Assembly (NCBI GenBank): GCA_026415655.1 | Contig: JAOAGR010000014.1 | Span: 1-37,967, forward strand | Reading direction: 5' to 3' | Source of the DNA: Candidatus Dojkabacteria bacterium | Lineage (GTDB): Bacteria > Patescibacteriota > Dojkabacteria > JAOAGR01 | Length of the DNA stretch: 37,967 nt | Shown here: positions 29,562-37,967 of the stretch, piece by piece | How positions within the stretch are numbered: position 1 is the stretch's first letter | Layout of the letters: each line of letters starts with the position of its first letter | Position numbers and translations under genes: made by a program | The notes under the pieces: generated by a model | The model's input: the letters and a program-made list of their open reading frames with translations, nothing else | Database searches by the model: none | What the model was told of the DNA's origin: nothing

Positions 29562-29738
29562 CTACTTATCTACAACAATTGCCCTAACTACTAAAACATT
29601 ATCCTGAATATCAACAATCTCTAACACCGAACCACATATAGAACATTCTATCGTATCACCGACCTCTGGATTTACTAATTCTATCTCGAATGTGTTTTCA
29701 CACTCAGGACACTTGCATGTATATTTCGTAGCTGACAT
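29562..29738 (-). CDS. small zinc-ribbon protein, LysW-like (58 aa; absent from the ORF track)
   Basis: Translation by hand: MSATKYTCKCPECENTFEIELVNPEVGDTIECSICGSVLEIVDIQDNVLVVRAIVVDK*; two CxxC knuckles. Confidence 0.8.
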   Translation of the reverse strand: MSATKYTCKCPECENTFEIELVNPEVGDTIECSICGSVLEIVDIQDNVLVVRAIVVDK

Positions 29739-29771
29739 ATTTTTTTATTTTTTATAAAATATTCTAAACTT

Positions 29772-30731
29772 GTGTCAAATTATAGTCAAGAGCAATTTGT
29801 TAAAATTCAAAGAAAATATAAACTCACCAAATATCCTTCAGAAATTACAAAAATATCAGGAGAACCATATTTTAAACTAGACACTACTCTGACTTTAAAA
29901 TGCTCAAAAGAACGCAGTATACCATTCATGATAGAAAATTTACTAAAGCAAGATAAAAGAAAATTCACTATCTCTAGCTCCGGCAATGCTTCAAAAGTAG
30001 CAGTATGGTGCGCATTAAATAATCCTGAAATTGAAGACTTAAAAGTCTATCTATCATCTAAATTTAACTACAACAAGTATTTAGTTTTATTTCAGATGTC
30101 CGATTTGGGACTGATGAAGAACAATTTTATTCGTAAAAAAAACTTTAAATATAAAAACATACAATTTTCCTTTTCAGATACTCCACGCAAAGATGCATCT
30201 AAGGATATAAATGATGGCTATTATTTACTCAGAGGTTCAGTCGATGACAATAGTTTCTGGGGTTATGCATCTATTATTGAAGAATTAAACGAACAAATGT
30301 CAAATTTAAAAAAAATCAAGAATATTTTTATTCCAGCATCAAGTGGATCTACTGTTATTGGTATTTTCCAAGCTACTCAAGATGCAAATTTAAAAATACG
30401 CTTTCATGTAGTTCAAACGACCAAAGTTTATACTCTAATAAAAAAGATGCTGAAAAATATACAACCTGAACTTGATCACCCGGCCGATTCTATTGTTGAT
30501 ATTGTTGGTAATTTAAGAGGTAGGATCGAAGATATAATTAGATCAACTAATGGTACTGCCAACGTGATATCGGCTGATGAATGCATACTCGCACTAAATT
30601 ATTTGAAAAATAATTTAAAAATTAATGATGTAAGTTATGATTCAGCATTGGGCTATGCCGCTTTTTTGTCGCAATCAAAAAAGGATAGTTCTATAAATTC
30701 AGAAAATTCTTTGATATTATTTACTGGATGA
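29772..30731 (+). CDS. divergent PLP-dependent (fold type II) enzyme, threonine/cysteine synthase-like
   Basis: YFKLDTTLTLKCSKER at the PLP-lysine position, TISSSGNASKVAVWCAL, IFIPASSGSTVIGIFQA. Confidence 0.65.
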   Translation: MSNYSQEQFVKIQRKYKLTKYPSEITKISGEPYFKLDTTLTLKCSKERSIPFMIENLLKQDKRKFTISSSGNASKVAVWCALNNPEIEDLKVYLSSKFNYNKYLVLFQMSDLGLMKNNFIRKKNFKYKNIQFSFSDTPRKDASKDINDGYYLLRGSVDDNSFWGYASIIEELNEQMSNLKKIKNIFIPASSGSTVIGIFQATQDANLKIRFHVVQTTKVYTLIKKMLKNIQPELDHPADSIVDIVGNLRGRIEDIIRSTNGTANVISADECILALNYLKNNLKINDVSYDSALGYAAFLSQSKKDSSINSENSLILFTG

Positions 30732-31489
30732 AAAATTCTATCGCTCCAAAAGAAGTTTTAGATGTTATAGAAAAGTATAAAACGTTAAGATATAAAGAAT
30801 TTGTTACGGCAGTACCTTATTATAGAAATAAGCCATTTTCGTTTTTTACTCCACCGGCTGAAGCCGGCAAAGGTAGCCCTGACGAAATACAAAGATATAT
30901 AGATGAAATAATAGCCAGATCACCACAAGCTCAAAAAATAAACAGTAATGAAATGTTCAGAAGTGTTCTAATTTCATTTCAAATTGGAGTTGATTGCTCT
31001 GGTTTTGTATATCATGTATTAGACGCATGGGCAAAAGTAAAACATAAAAAACCATTATCTTATTTTCTACCGAAAGAAAGTCCGATCTTTTTCAGAAAGT
31101 TTCTTTCAAGAATATTTAAACCACAGTCATCTATGAGTGCAGATGATTTCACTTCTGAGCCATTTGCTAGACAGATTAAAGGCACATTGAACATAAGAGC
31201 CGGTGATCTAATAAGAACTAAAAATGGTGATCACGTATTAATAATTATCTCAACAGAGATTGTAGGTGACAATTATGAAATAGTAGCTTATCAATCTTCA
31301 GATTCACATATTCCTCACGGACTAGTGAAAACTTTGATACACACACCATGTGAATATTTGGACATATCCGCAGGTTATTGGACAGATATAGGTACATTAC
31401 GTAGATATGAGCAAGTTTCATATTCAGGATATATAAGTGGCGGTGGGTCAATTTGGCGCCCAAGATTTTTAGAAATTGATGAAATATGA
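30728..31489 (+). CDS. NlpC/P60-like cysteine peptidase fold protein
   Basis: VDCSGFVYHVLDAW plus AGDLIRTKNGDHVLIIIS; starts on ATGA overlap. Confidence 0.6.
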   Translation: MKNSIAPKEVLDVIEKYKTLRYKEFVTAVPYYRNKPFSFFTPPAEAGKGSPDEIQRYIDEIIARSPQAQKINSNEMFRSVLISFQIGVDCSGFVYHVLDAWAKVKHKKPLSYFLPKESPIFFRKFLSRIFKPQSSMSADDFTSEPFARQIKGTLNIRAGDLIRTKNGDHVLIIISTEIVGDNYEIVAYQSSDSHIPHGLVKTLIHTPCEYLDISAGYWTDIGTLRRYEQVSYSGYISGGGSIWRPRFLEIDEI

Positions 31490-31797
31490 AAATAACAATA
31501 CAAGACGTAGTAAAACAATTAAAAAAAGTTATTGATCCAGAGATAGGAATGAATATTGTAGATATTGGTCTTATTTATGATATAAAAATTGTTGACTACA
31601 TTGTGAAGATAAAAATGTCTCTTACAACCCCAGGTTGTCCATTACAAGAATATTTCATATCTGAAATAGAATCGGTTTTATTAGACCTTGTTATAGATGA
31701 TGTAGAAATCGAGATCATATGGGATCCACCTTGGGATATGTCAATGATGGATGAAGATGCAAAATTGGAATTTTTTAATTCAATGAGACCTAATTAG
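31486..31797 (+). CDS. MIP18/DUF59 family (SufT/PaaD-like) protein
   Basis: VIDPEIGMNIVDIGLIYDIKI, MSLTTPGCPLQEYF, IEIIWDPPWDMSMM. Confidence 0.9.
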   Translation: MKITIQDVVKQLKKVIDPEIGMNIVDIGLIYDIKIVDYIVKIKMSLTTPGCPLQEYFISEIESVLLDLVIDDVEIEIIWDPPWDMSMMDEDAKLEFFNSMRPN

Positions 31798-31799
31798 CG

Positions 31800-32564
31800 A
31801 TGAATAGAAAATTCTACACAAATAAAAACTTGTCTAAACTAAATAGAATTAAACTTAATAAAGAACAAACATACAAAATTAGGCACGTATTAAGACTTAC
31901 AAAAGGTGACATTATTGAGATTTTTAATAATGAAATAATAGCGATAGCAGAAATAATTATCCCAAAATCCGATGGATGCGTTGTACAAATAAAAGAAAAA
32001 CGTCAGATAGATATAACAGAGCCTAATTTACCAAGCATTCATTTATTCCAATCATTTCCAAAAAATCCAAAATCAGAACTAATCGTAAGATCTTCTGTAG
32101 CACTAGGTGTAAGTTCGATTAGATTTTGGGGCTCTGAAAGATCTGTGATAAAGGTAGAACAAATAAATGAAAAAAAATTAGAAAGATTAATAAAGATTGC
32201 TGTTGAAGAGAGTCAAATAACATTTAATCCTTCACCACCTAATATTTTTATATTAAAAGACAAGGATCTTGAAGAAATTATTAATGAATACCACAATAAA
32301 TTTGATCATATTTTTTATTTAGACATTCATGGACAGACGTTAGATGGTGTTTCTGAGAACATATTTATAAGTGGCAAAAATGTAGCAATATTTATAGGAC
32401 CTGAAGGCGGTTTTAGCCCGAAAGAAAAGGAAATTTTTCACAAATACAACATTCATGCGATAAAAATATATTCAAACAATTTGAGAGTGGAAGAAGCCAT
32501 TTCTGTATTTATGAGTCAAATTTGGATATTAAATAAAATAAATACTAAAATAAATCATGGTTAA
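31800..32564 (+). CDS. rsmE: 16S rRNA (uracil-1498-N3)-methyltransferase RsmE-like
   Basis: HVLRLTKGD, LFQSFPKNPKSELIVRSSVALGVSSIRFWGSERS, AIFIGPEGGFSPKE, LRVEEAISVFMSQ. Confidence 0.85.
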   Translation: MNRKFYTNKNLSKLNRIKLNKEQTYKIRHVLRLTKGDIIEIFNNEIIAIAEIIIPKSDGCVVQIKEKRQIDITEPNLPSIHLFQSFPKNPKSELIVRSSVALGVSSIRFWGSERSVIKVEQINEKKLERLIKIAVEESQITFNPSPPNIFILKDKDLEEIINEYHNKFDHIFYLDIHGQTLDGVSENIFISGKNVAIFIGPEGGFSPKEKEIFHKYNIHAIKIYSNNLRVEEAISVFMSQIWILNKINTKINHG

Positions 32565-33435
32565 AGAACGCAAAATATCCGATGATAAAAAAAGAAAAAG
32601 TAAAGAAAAATCTAAAAAAAGAAAAATTTCTTCCCAAAATACATTGGCCGAGAATAAATCAAAATTTTTTTACATATTTGAAAAAATAAAAAATTCTATA
32701 AGAAACAAATTTCCTAGATTGTACGATTATTTAGCCAAGAGAACAGAGGCTTATCTTACAATTTTTGGAGCAATAGTTGCCCTTTCTATCATTATATTTG
32801 GATCAATATATTTATTTGGTCTTGATAAGGTTATTTTGAACAATAACAATATAGAAAACACAAAAAGTAATTTTGATGGATTAGTTTTATATGAGAGTGA
32901 AAAATACAAAATATATTATCCCAAAAAATTTACAGCCACACCTGTAGAAACAGAAATATATTTTATAAATGAACAACCAAATAGCTATGGAGGCAATAAC
33001 AATATTTTAGTGTCCGAAGGTAAAAGCTTCGATTTTTTAAATCTCAAAATTGATAACGAGGATATATGCAAAAACAACGTAGAAACACTTACAAATTGGT
33101 ATAAGACTTTCTTTTTAGAAAAATTAAACAACGATAAAGTCAAATTAGAAATCAAGTCATCTAAATTAAATAATGTTCAATACAAAGCCGATCAACAAAC
33201 AAAATCATGCCTAATAGATCTAGCATACACTATATACCGTGATGTAAAAGAATTTACGATACAAGACGTAACTATAACACCTATACAAGGTGATGCAGAA
33301 TTTAATATCCTATTAAAAATTGTAAATAAAAACGAAACGGTAGGTGTTGTCCAAGCAGGATATGATCCAACAGATGCTACACAAAAAGAGATTTTACTGA
33401 TTAAAGAATCTATTAACAGATTCGACATAAAATAA
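32557..33435 (+). CDS. single-TM hypothetical protein with Lys-rich cytoplasmic N-terminus
   Basis: 292-aa ORF; TM AYLTIFGAIVALSIIIFGSIYLFGL; overlaps rsmE stop by 8 bp. Confidence 0.65.
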   Translation: MVKERKISDDKKRKSKEKSKKRKISSQNTLAENKSKFFYIFEKIKNSIRNKFPRLYDYLAKRTEAYLTIFGAIVALSIIIFGSIYLFGLDKVILNNNNIENTKSNFDGLVLYESEKYKIYYPKKFTATPVETEIYFINEQPNSYGGNNNILVSEGKSFDFLNLKIDNEDICKNNVETLTNWYKTFFLEKLNNDKVKLEIKSSKLNNVQYKADQQTKSCLIDLAYTIYRDVKEFTIQDVTITPIQGDAEFNILLKIVNKNETVGVVQAGYDPTDATQKEILLIKESINRFDIK

Positions 33436-33444
33436 TCAAGATAC

Positions 33445-34185
33445 ATGTTTTTAGATATAGATAAAGAGATAATTGCAATAATAGGAAAAATGTCATTTTA
33501 TCGCAATATACTCACGTTAAACTTGAAATATAAAAATTGTATTCCATTTTTATTTACCTATGAGAAAGTTACTCTAAATGTCATATCCAGGTATACGTTG
33601 GACAAAAGTTACTACAATAGCTGGTACGCAATGAAAAAACTAGATGTATTGTTTGCGGAAAAATACTTTAGACCATTAAAAGCTTTTTTGGAAAGGAGAA
33701 AAATACCATCACCATGGCAGAATTATTTTAAATTATGTAAAAATACCAAAAATTATCCTCCTATTTTTTATTTACTTATTGGTATAAATTGTCATATTAA
33801 TTCAGATCTTTACGAGTGCTTATGTAAATTACGATATCGACATTATGAAGATTTCGAAAAAATAAACTTAATATTAGAAGAACTAGTTGATGAGATACTT
33901 ACACATTTAGCATTTGAGGATAAAGATATAATTGCGTTTGGGGGTCTTGTCTTTAAACAAATAGCACATGAAGAGTTTAAAAGAGTTATTGTTAATTGGC
34001 GTAACCAGGCCTGGGAAAACTATAAACGAACAACTAAAGAAAATTTCAAAACTAATTTGGAAATGATAAAAAAACAGACAGAAGATCTCACTCTAGAAAT
34101 AAAAAAAATATTCGATGAACTTTATATACCACAAAATGCCATAAATGCAATAACAAAACTTAATTCATTAAACGTGACAATTTAA
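33445..34185 (+). CDS. hypothetical protein
   Basis: 246-aa ORF in operon-like position; no recognised motif. Confidence 0.6.
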   Translation: MFLDIDKEIIAIIGKMSFYRNILTLNLKYKNCIPFLFTYEKVTLNVISRYTLDKSYYNSWYAMKKLDVLFAEKYFRPLKAFLERRKIPSPWQNYFKLCKNTKNYPPIFYLLIGINCHINSDLYECLCKLRYRHYEDFEKINLILEELVDEILTHLAFEDKDIIAFGGLVFKQIAHEEFKRVIVNWRNQAWENYKRTTKENFKTNLEMIKKQTEDLTLEIKKIFDELYIPQNAINAITKLNSLNVTI

Positions 34186-34874
34186 ATATTCAATGATGTC
34201 AAAGGTACATTGTTAATATCATATTCACCAATAGCAATTCTTCGTATACTTTTACAACAAGCATCTACACCAAGTCTATGCCCAATCTCACTAGCAATGG
34301 ATCTAACATAGCTACCAGATGAAACTTTCATTTCTACTGACAACAATTTTATAGAATGATCCTCAAAAAAATCATCTTTTAAACTAATAAATTTCAAATA
34401 TCTTATATGCATTAATTTTTTAGGTATGCTAATCTCACCCAAAGAACCTGATTTACGAATGATATTGCATAACTTCCGACCATTGATGCGTTTTGCACTG
34501 TATGCGGGGACCTCCAATTCTATGTCACAACCGCTAAGGTCATCAATTACTTTTTTTACCTTTTCCTGATTTATATGATCAACGGTTTGAAATTCTTTTG
34601 GCTTCATTTCTAGATCCAGAGTAGGGGTGGTGAATCCTAAAATAATTTCTGTAAGATAAGTTTTATCCAATCCGACGTAATTGATTAGTTTTTTTGTTGC
34701 TTTACCGATACCACAAATCATTAGACCCGAAGCCAAAGGATCAAGAGTACCGGCATGCCCAATTTTTTTAATACAAAACTTCTTTCTAAGCATAGTAATA
34801 ACATCAAAAGATGTTATACCAACTGGTTTATCAACAAAAATAATCTTATCTAAATTTTTCTCTTCAATATGCAT
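34182..34874 (-). CDS. truB: tRNA pseudouridine(55) synthase TruB
   Basis: VDKPVGITSFDVITMLRKKF, KIGHAGTLDPLASGLMICGIGKATK, YSAKRINGRKL, SSGSYVRSIASEIG. Confidence 0.93.
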   Translation of the reverse strand: MHIEEKNLDKIIFVDKPVGITSFDVITMLRKKFCIKKIGHAGTLDPLASGLMICGIGKATKKLINYVGLDKTYLTEIILGFTTPTLDLEMKPKEFQTVDHINQEKVKKVIDDLSGCDIELEVPAYSAKRINGRKLCNIIRKSGSLGEISIPKKLMHIRYLKFISLKDDFFEDHSIKLLSVEMKVSSGSYVRSIASEIGHRLGVDACCKSIRRIAIGEYDINNVPLTSLNI

Positions 34875-36181
34875 AGGCCTTCAACATGTGGTGTCTGAGG
34901 ATAATAATCATAAAACTTCATAAAATCAATGTCATAAATAGAATTTAACATACCAACATCCCTAGCCAAGGTAGTAACATTGCATGATAAATAAACTATC
35001 AACACCGGCTTTGATTCAATTATTCTTTTGACTAACTTTGTATGTAGCCCGCCTCGAGGTGGATCTACTATCAATACATCATTCTCACCAAAAATTTTTA
35101 CTTTTTCAGCTGGCATTGGTAGAGCATAAAAATTAGTTATATTATTTAATTTCGCATTATTAAGAGAATATTTAACTGCTATATCATCAATCTCAAACGC
35201 GGTAACTCGATCAAAATATTCGACCAAAGACAATCCAATAGTACCAACTCCCGAGTATAATTCGACTGCTTTCGGCTTTATTTTAAAATTTGACTTTTCT
35301 AAATAATTTTTAATATCTAATAAAGTTTTTTCAAATAAAGTTATATTATTTTGAAAGAAACTTAGATATCCGTATTCAAAAACTTTACCCAAAATTTTTT
35401 CTTTTATAGTTTCCCGTCCATTTTTAAGTAAAATCTCATCAATTGTTGTAATTGGAGTTTTGTACGATGAATGAACAACAACAAAATTAGAAAAATTAAA
35501 TTTTTTTAATGTCTCAAGAGAATTAACAACTCTATCTTTTTTATTCTTTACCGCTAACAGAATGGTAGAAGTCTCAGAAAAATTAAAACTTTTTCTGATT
35601 ACTATAGATTTCAAATCATATTTTTCAAGACCTGAGAGTCTTATTAATTCCAACAGTTCTAAAACTTGATTATTTAAATCTGTATCAAACAAACAACAAC
35701 CGTAATCCAAAATAAAATATTCATTATGTTTTGTTGGCTTATGAAAAGCCAAAAACACTTTTTTCTCAATCTCTGCAAAAGAATATTCAACCTTAGTACG
35801 ATAATGCCATGTGTTTTGATCATCATGTTCTAAAACAGGATCTATATCCACATGTACAAGAGCGTGAAATACCTTTTTAATGATATATTTTTTCAGTTGT
35901 ACCTGATAAGAATAATCTATCACTTGCCATGGAGAGCAACTCAAATAATGTTCTTCTTTAGGATTTTGCCTGAAAGGACTTGGTTTGATAACATCAGATA
36001 CAATACATTGTATTTCATTTTTCTTTTTCTTAACGATTTCACCATTTACGACCTCATCAGGAAAAGCACCTATTACATAGAAAATCTGATCATTTAGTAC
36101 CGCTTTACCTTTTCCATCGGCAACTATGTCCTGTATTACTAGAGGTTCGGTCTGATTATTTATTTCTTTCATTACGTACAA
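34850..36181 (-). CDS. TrmA/RlmC/RlmD-family RNA (uracil-5-)-methyltransferase
   Basis: N-terminal TRAM-like region; ELYSGVGTIGLSL, DPPRGGLHTKLV, VYLSCNVTTLARD. Confidence 0.88.
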   Translation of the reverse strand: MYVMKEINNQTEPLVIQDIVADGKGKAVLNDQIFYVIGAFPDEVVNGEIVKKKKNEIQCIVSDVIKPSPFRQNPKEEHYLSCSPWQVIDYSYQVQLKKYIIKKVFHALVHVDIDPVLEHDDQNTWHYRTKVEYSFAEIEKKVFLAFHKPTKHNEYFILDYGCCLFDTDLNNQVLELLELIRLSGLEKYDLKSIVIRKSFNFSETSTILLAVKNKKDRVVNSLETLKKFNFSNFVVVHSSYKTPITTIDEILLKNGRETIKEKILGKVFEYGYLSFFQNNITLFEKTLLDIKNYLEKSNFKIKPKAVELYSGVGTIGLSLVEYFDRVTAFEIDDIAVKYSLNNAKLNNITNFYALPMPAEKVKIFGENDVLIVDPPRGGLHTKLVKRIIESKPVLIVYLSCNVTTLARDVGMLNSIYDIDFMKFYDYYPQTPHVEGLCILKRKI

Positions 36182-36947
36182 ACATTATTGTACCAATAAA
36201 AAACATTAATGAAAACAAAATTAATATAACTGACAGATTAACATAAAAATTATTTAATACAAAAATGTCATTGCTTGACGTACCAGAATAATAAACAGAT
36301 CTAATTATATCTACTGCATATGTCATAGGAGCAAGATGTGAAAGTATATTTAATAATAATGGTTGATTGGTAATAGGGAAAAATATACCAGCTAGAAAAA
36401 ATTGGGGAAATATCAAAATAGGGAATAACTGATTTACGGAACGGTACTCTGGTATTAGGGATAAAACGAAAAGTCCAAATGAAGCACCAAAAAAACATAT
36501 CAATGGTAATAAAGGGATAATCATCAAAATACGTGTCCAATCAAGATCGACATTTAATATAAAAGCCAGTATGAAAATCCCGATTGATTGTAAAAGTGAA
36601 ATACTAGATTCACCCAAGATTTTGCCAAATATAATTGCATATCTTGAAGCTGGTGAAACGAATATCTCCTGCGAAAAATCATTCTCTCTGTCCTGGGCAA
36701 GATATAAAACACCTAACGCTGTAGATTGAAACAAAGACTGAGCCAAAACGCCTAAAAAAGTAAAAGATAGAAGATCGATATTCAATTTATCTCCTAAATT
36801 AGAATTGATCCCAGATCCAAAAACTCCAATAAAAATGAGAGGAAATAAAAGACTCGAAAGGATCCTAAACTTATTTGCCCAAAATTTTCTTACATCACGA
36901 TGAGCAATAATCAGAACTGAATTTATAAAATATTTTAATTTAGCCAT
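36156..36947 (-). CDS. ABC-2 type transporter permease
   Basis: Multiple TM segments; LYLAQDRENDFSQEIFVSPASRYAIIFGKILGESSISLLQ; FFPITNQPLLLNILSHLAPMTYAVDIIR. Confidence 0.85.
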   Translation of the reverse strand: MAKLKYFINSVLIIAHRDVRKFWANKFRILSSLLFPLIFIGVFGSGINSNLGDKLNIDLLSFTFLGVLAQSLFQSTALGVLYLAQDRENDFSQEIFVSPASRYAIIFGKILGESSISLLQSIGIFILAFILNVDLDWTRILMIIPLLPLICFFGASFGLFVLSLIPEYRSVNQLFPILIFPQFFLAGIFFPITNQPLLLNILSHLAPMTYAVDIIRSVYYSGTSSNDIFVLNNFYVNLSVILILFSLMFFIGTIMFVRNERNK

Positions 36948-36953
36948 AACGTT

Positions 36954-37898
36954 TTAATTTTCTAGAGCATTAATTAATTTTAAATATACATCCTCTAATT
37001 TAGGCTTATTTATATCAATATCTATAATTCCATCCATATTAAATACCCAGTTGATATCAGAAAATGTATCATAATAAATTCTAATTATATTACCTGGTAA
37101 ATCTTCCCAAGAAAGATTAGTCTTTTTGAATCTTTGTATTAATGCATTTTCTATATCTTTCTGGTAAGTTATCGTCACAAATTTCCTTTCAAACTTACGT
37201 TTTAATTCTGCAGGGGAGTCGAGTGTAACTATTTTACCTTGATTTATAATACAAATCTTGTCTGCATTTTCTACTTCGTCTAGATAATGGGTAGTAATGA
37301 ATATAGTAGTACCACTGTTTTTTCTTACATTATCAAGATAGTTCCAAAGGTTCCTCCTAATCTCAGGATCTAAACCAACTGTGGGCTCATCTAAAAAAAG
37401 AATTTGTGGCGTGTGCATAAGAGAACGGATAATCTCTAACTTACGTACCATACCACTCGAATATGAATTAACAGGTTTAAAAATACTGTCTTTCAAGCCA
37501 AATATTTCAACTAATGTACGTAATCGATCTTTATATGATTGTGGAGTTAAAAAATATGTTGGTGAAAATGGGATAATACCCCACAATACACTATGAAATC
37601 TTATATTTTCTTCACCTGTAAGATCTTTATCTATAGAGGGTTTTTGAAATATAATGCCAATCCTTTCCCGAACTTTATCTGGATATCTCTCTACATCTAA
37701 ATCACATATTTTAACTATACCAGAAGTTTTTGATAGTACAGTTGTTAAAATCGAAATAGTTGTTGTTTTCCCGGCGCCATTAGGTCCCAAAAAGGCAAAT
37801 AATTCACCTTCGAATACATCAAATGTAATATCATCAACAGCTCTTTTCCCATCTTTATAAACCTTTACTAAATTTTTAACTTCTATTATTTTGTTCAC
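36954..37898 (-). CDS. ABC transporter ATP-binding protein (DrrA/NatA-like)
   Basis: FLGPNGAGKTTTISIL, YSSGMVRKLEIIRSLMHTPQILFLDEPTVGLDPEIR, TTHYLDE. Confidence 0.95.
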   Translation of the reverse strand: MNKIIEVKNLVKVYKDGKRAVDDITFDVFEGELFAFLGPNGAGKTTTISILTTVLSKTSGIVKICDLDVERYPDKVRERIGIIFQKPSIDKDLTGEENIRFHSVLWGIIPFSPTYFLTPQSYKDRLRTLVEIFGLKDSIFKPVNSYSSGMVRKLEIIRSLMHTPQILFLDEPTVGLDPEIRRNLWNYLDNVRKNSGTTIFITTHYLDEVENADKICIINQGKIVTLDSPAELKRKFERKFVTITYQKDIENALIQRFKKTNLSWEDLPGNIIRIYYDTFSDINWVFNMDGIIDIDINKPKLEDVYLKLINALEN

Positions 37899-37967
37899 TC
37901 GGTAATTATATATTTATGGAAATCACAGTCAAGACATTATAGTCGGTACAGAAGAAACCCGTTATAT

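Overview
AT-rich window from a bacterial genome using the standard code. Gene style is compact and Patescibacteria/CPR-like, which is inferred from gene content and not proven. It encodes one tRNA-Ala(GGC) and about 35 protein genes. Core genes: rpoB-rpoC-rpsL, gltX, gmk-like, holA, truB, rsmE, a TrmA/RlmD-like methyltransferase, SpoU-like methyltransferase, HU, DEAD helicase, ParA, Mpl/MurC-like ligase. Also present: a TsaC-TsaE fusion, a leuD-leuC fusion plus leuB, a large stalked GH-A-like surface protein, and an ABC transporter pair. No CRISPR array, transposase, rRNA or recognisable defence/secretion system was seen. The best leads are noncoding or structural: (i) a near-consensus extended -10 promoter followed by an intrinsic-terminator-like hairpin in the putative rpoBC leader; (ii) a decayed TatD 3' copy, so that intact and broken TatD sequences flank the surface glycosidase gene; (iii) a probable CYTH protein split by a -1 frameshift; (iv) eight contiguous degenerate 13-bp tandem repeats beside a hairpin and a 65-bp-offset direct repeat; (v) three related intergenic palindromes; (vi) a duplicated start region that creates a 19-codon uORF; (vii) a 58-aa zinc-ribbon gene missing from the ORF track. 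All product names come from reading motifs in the translations; no database search was run.
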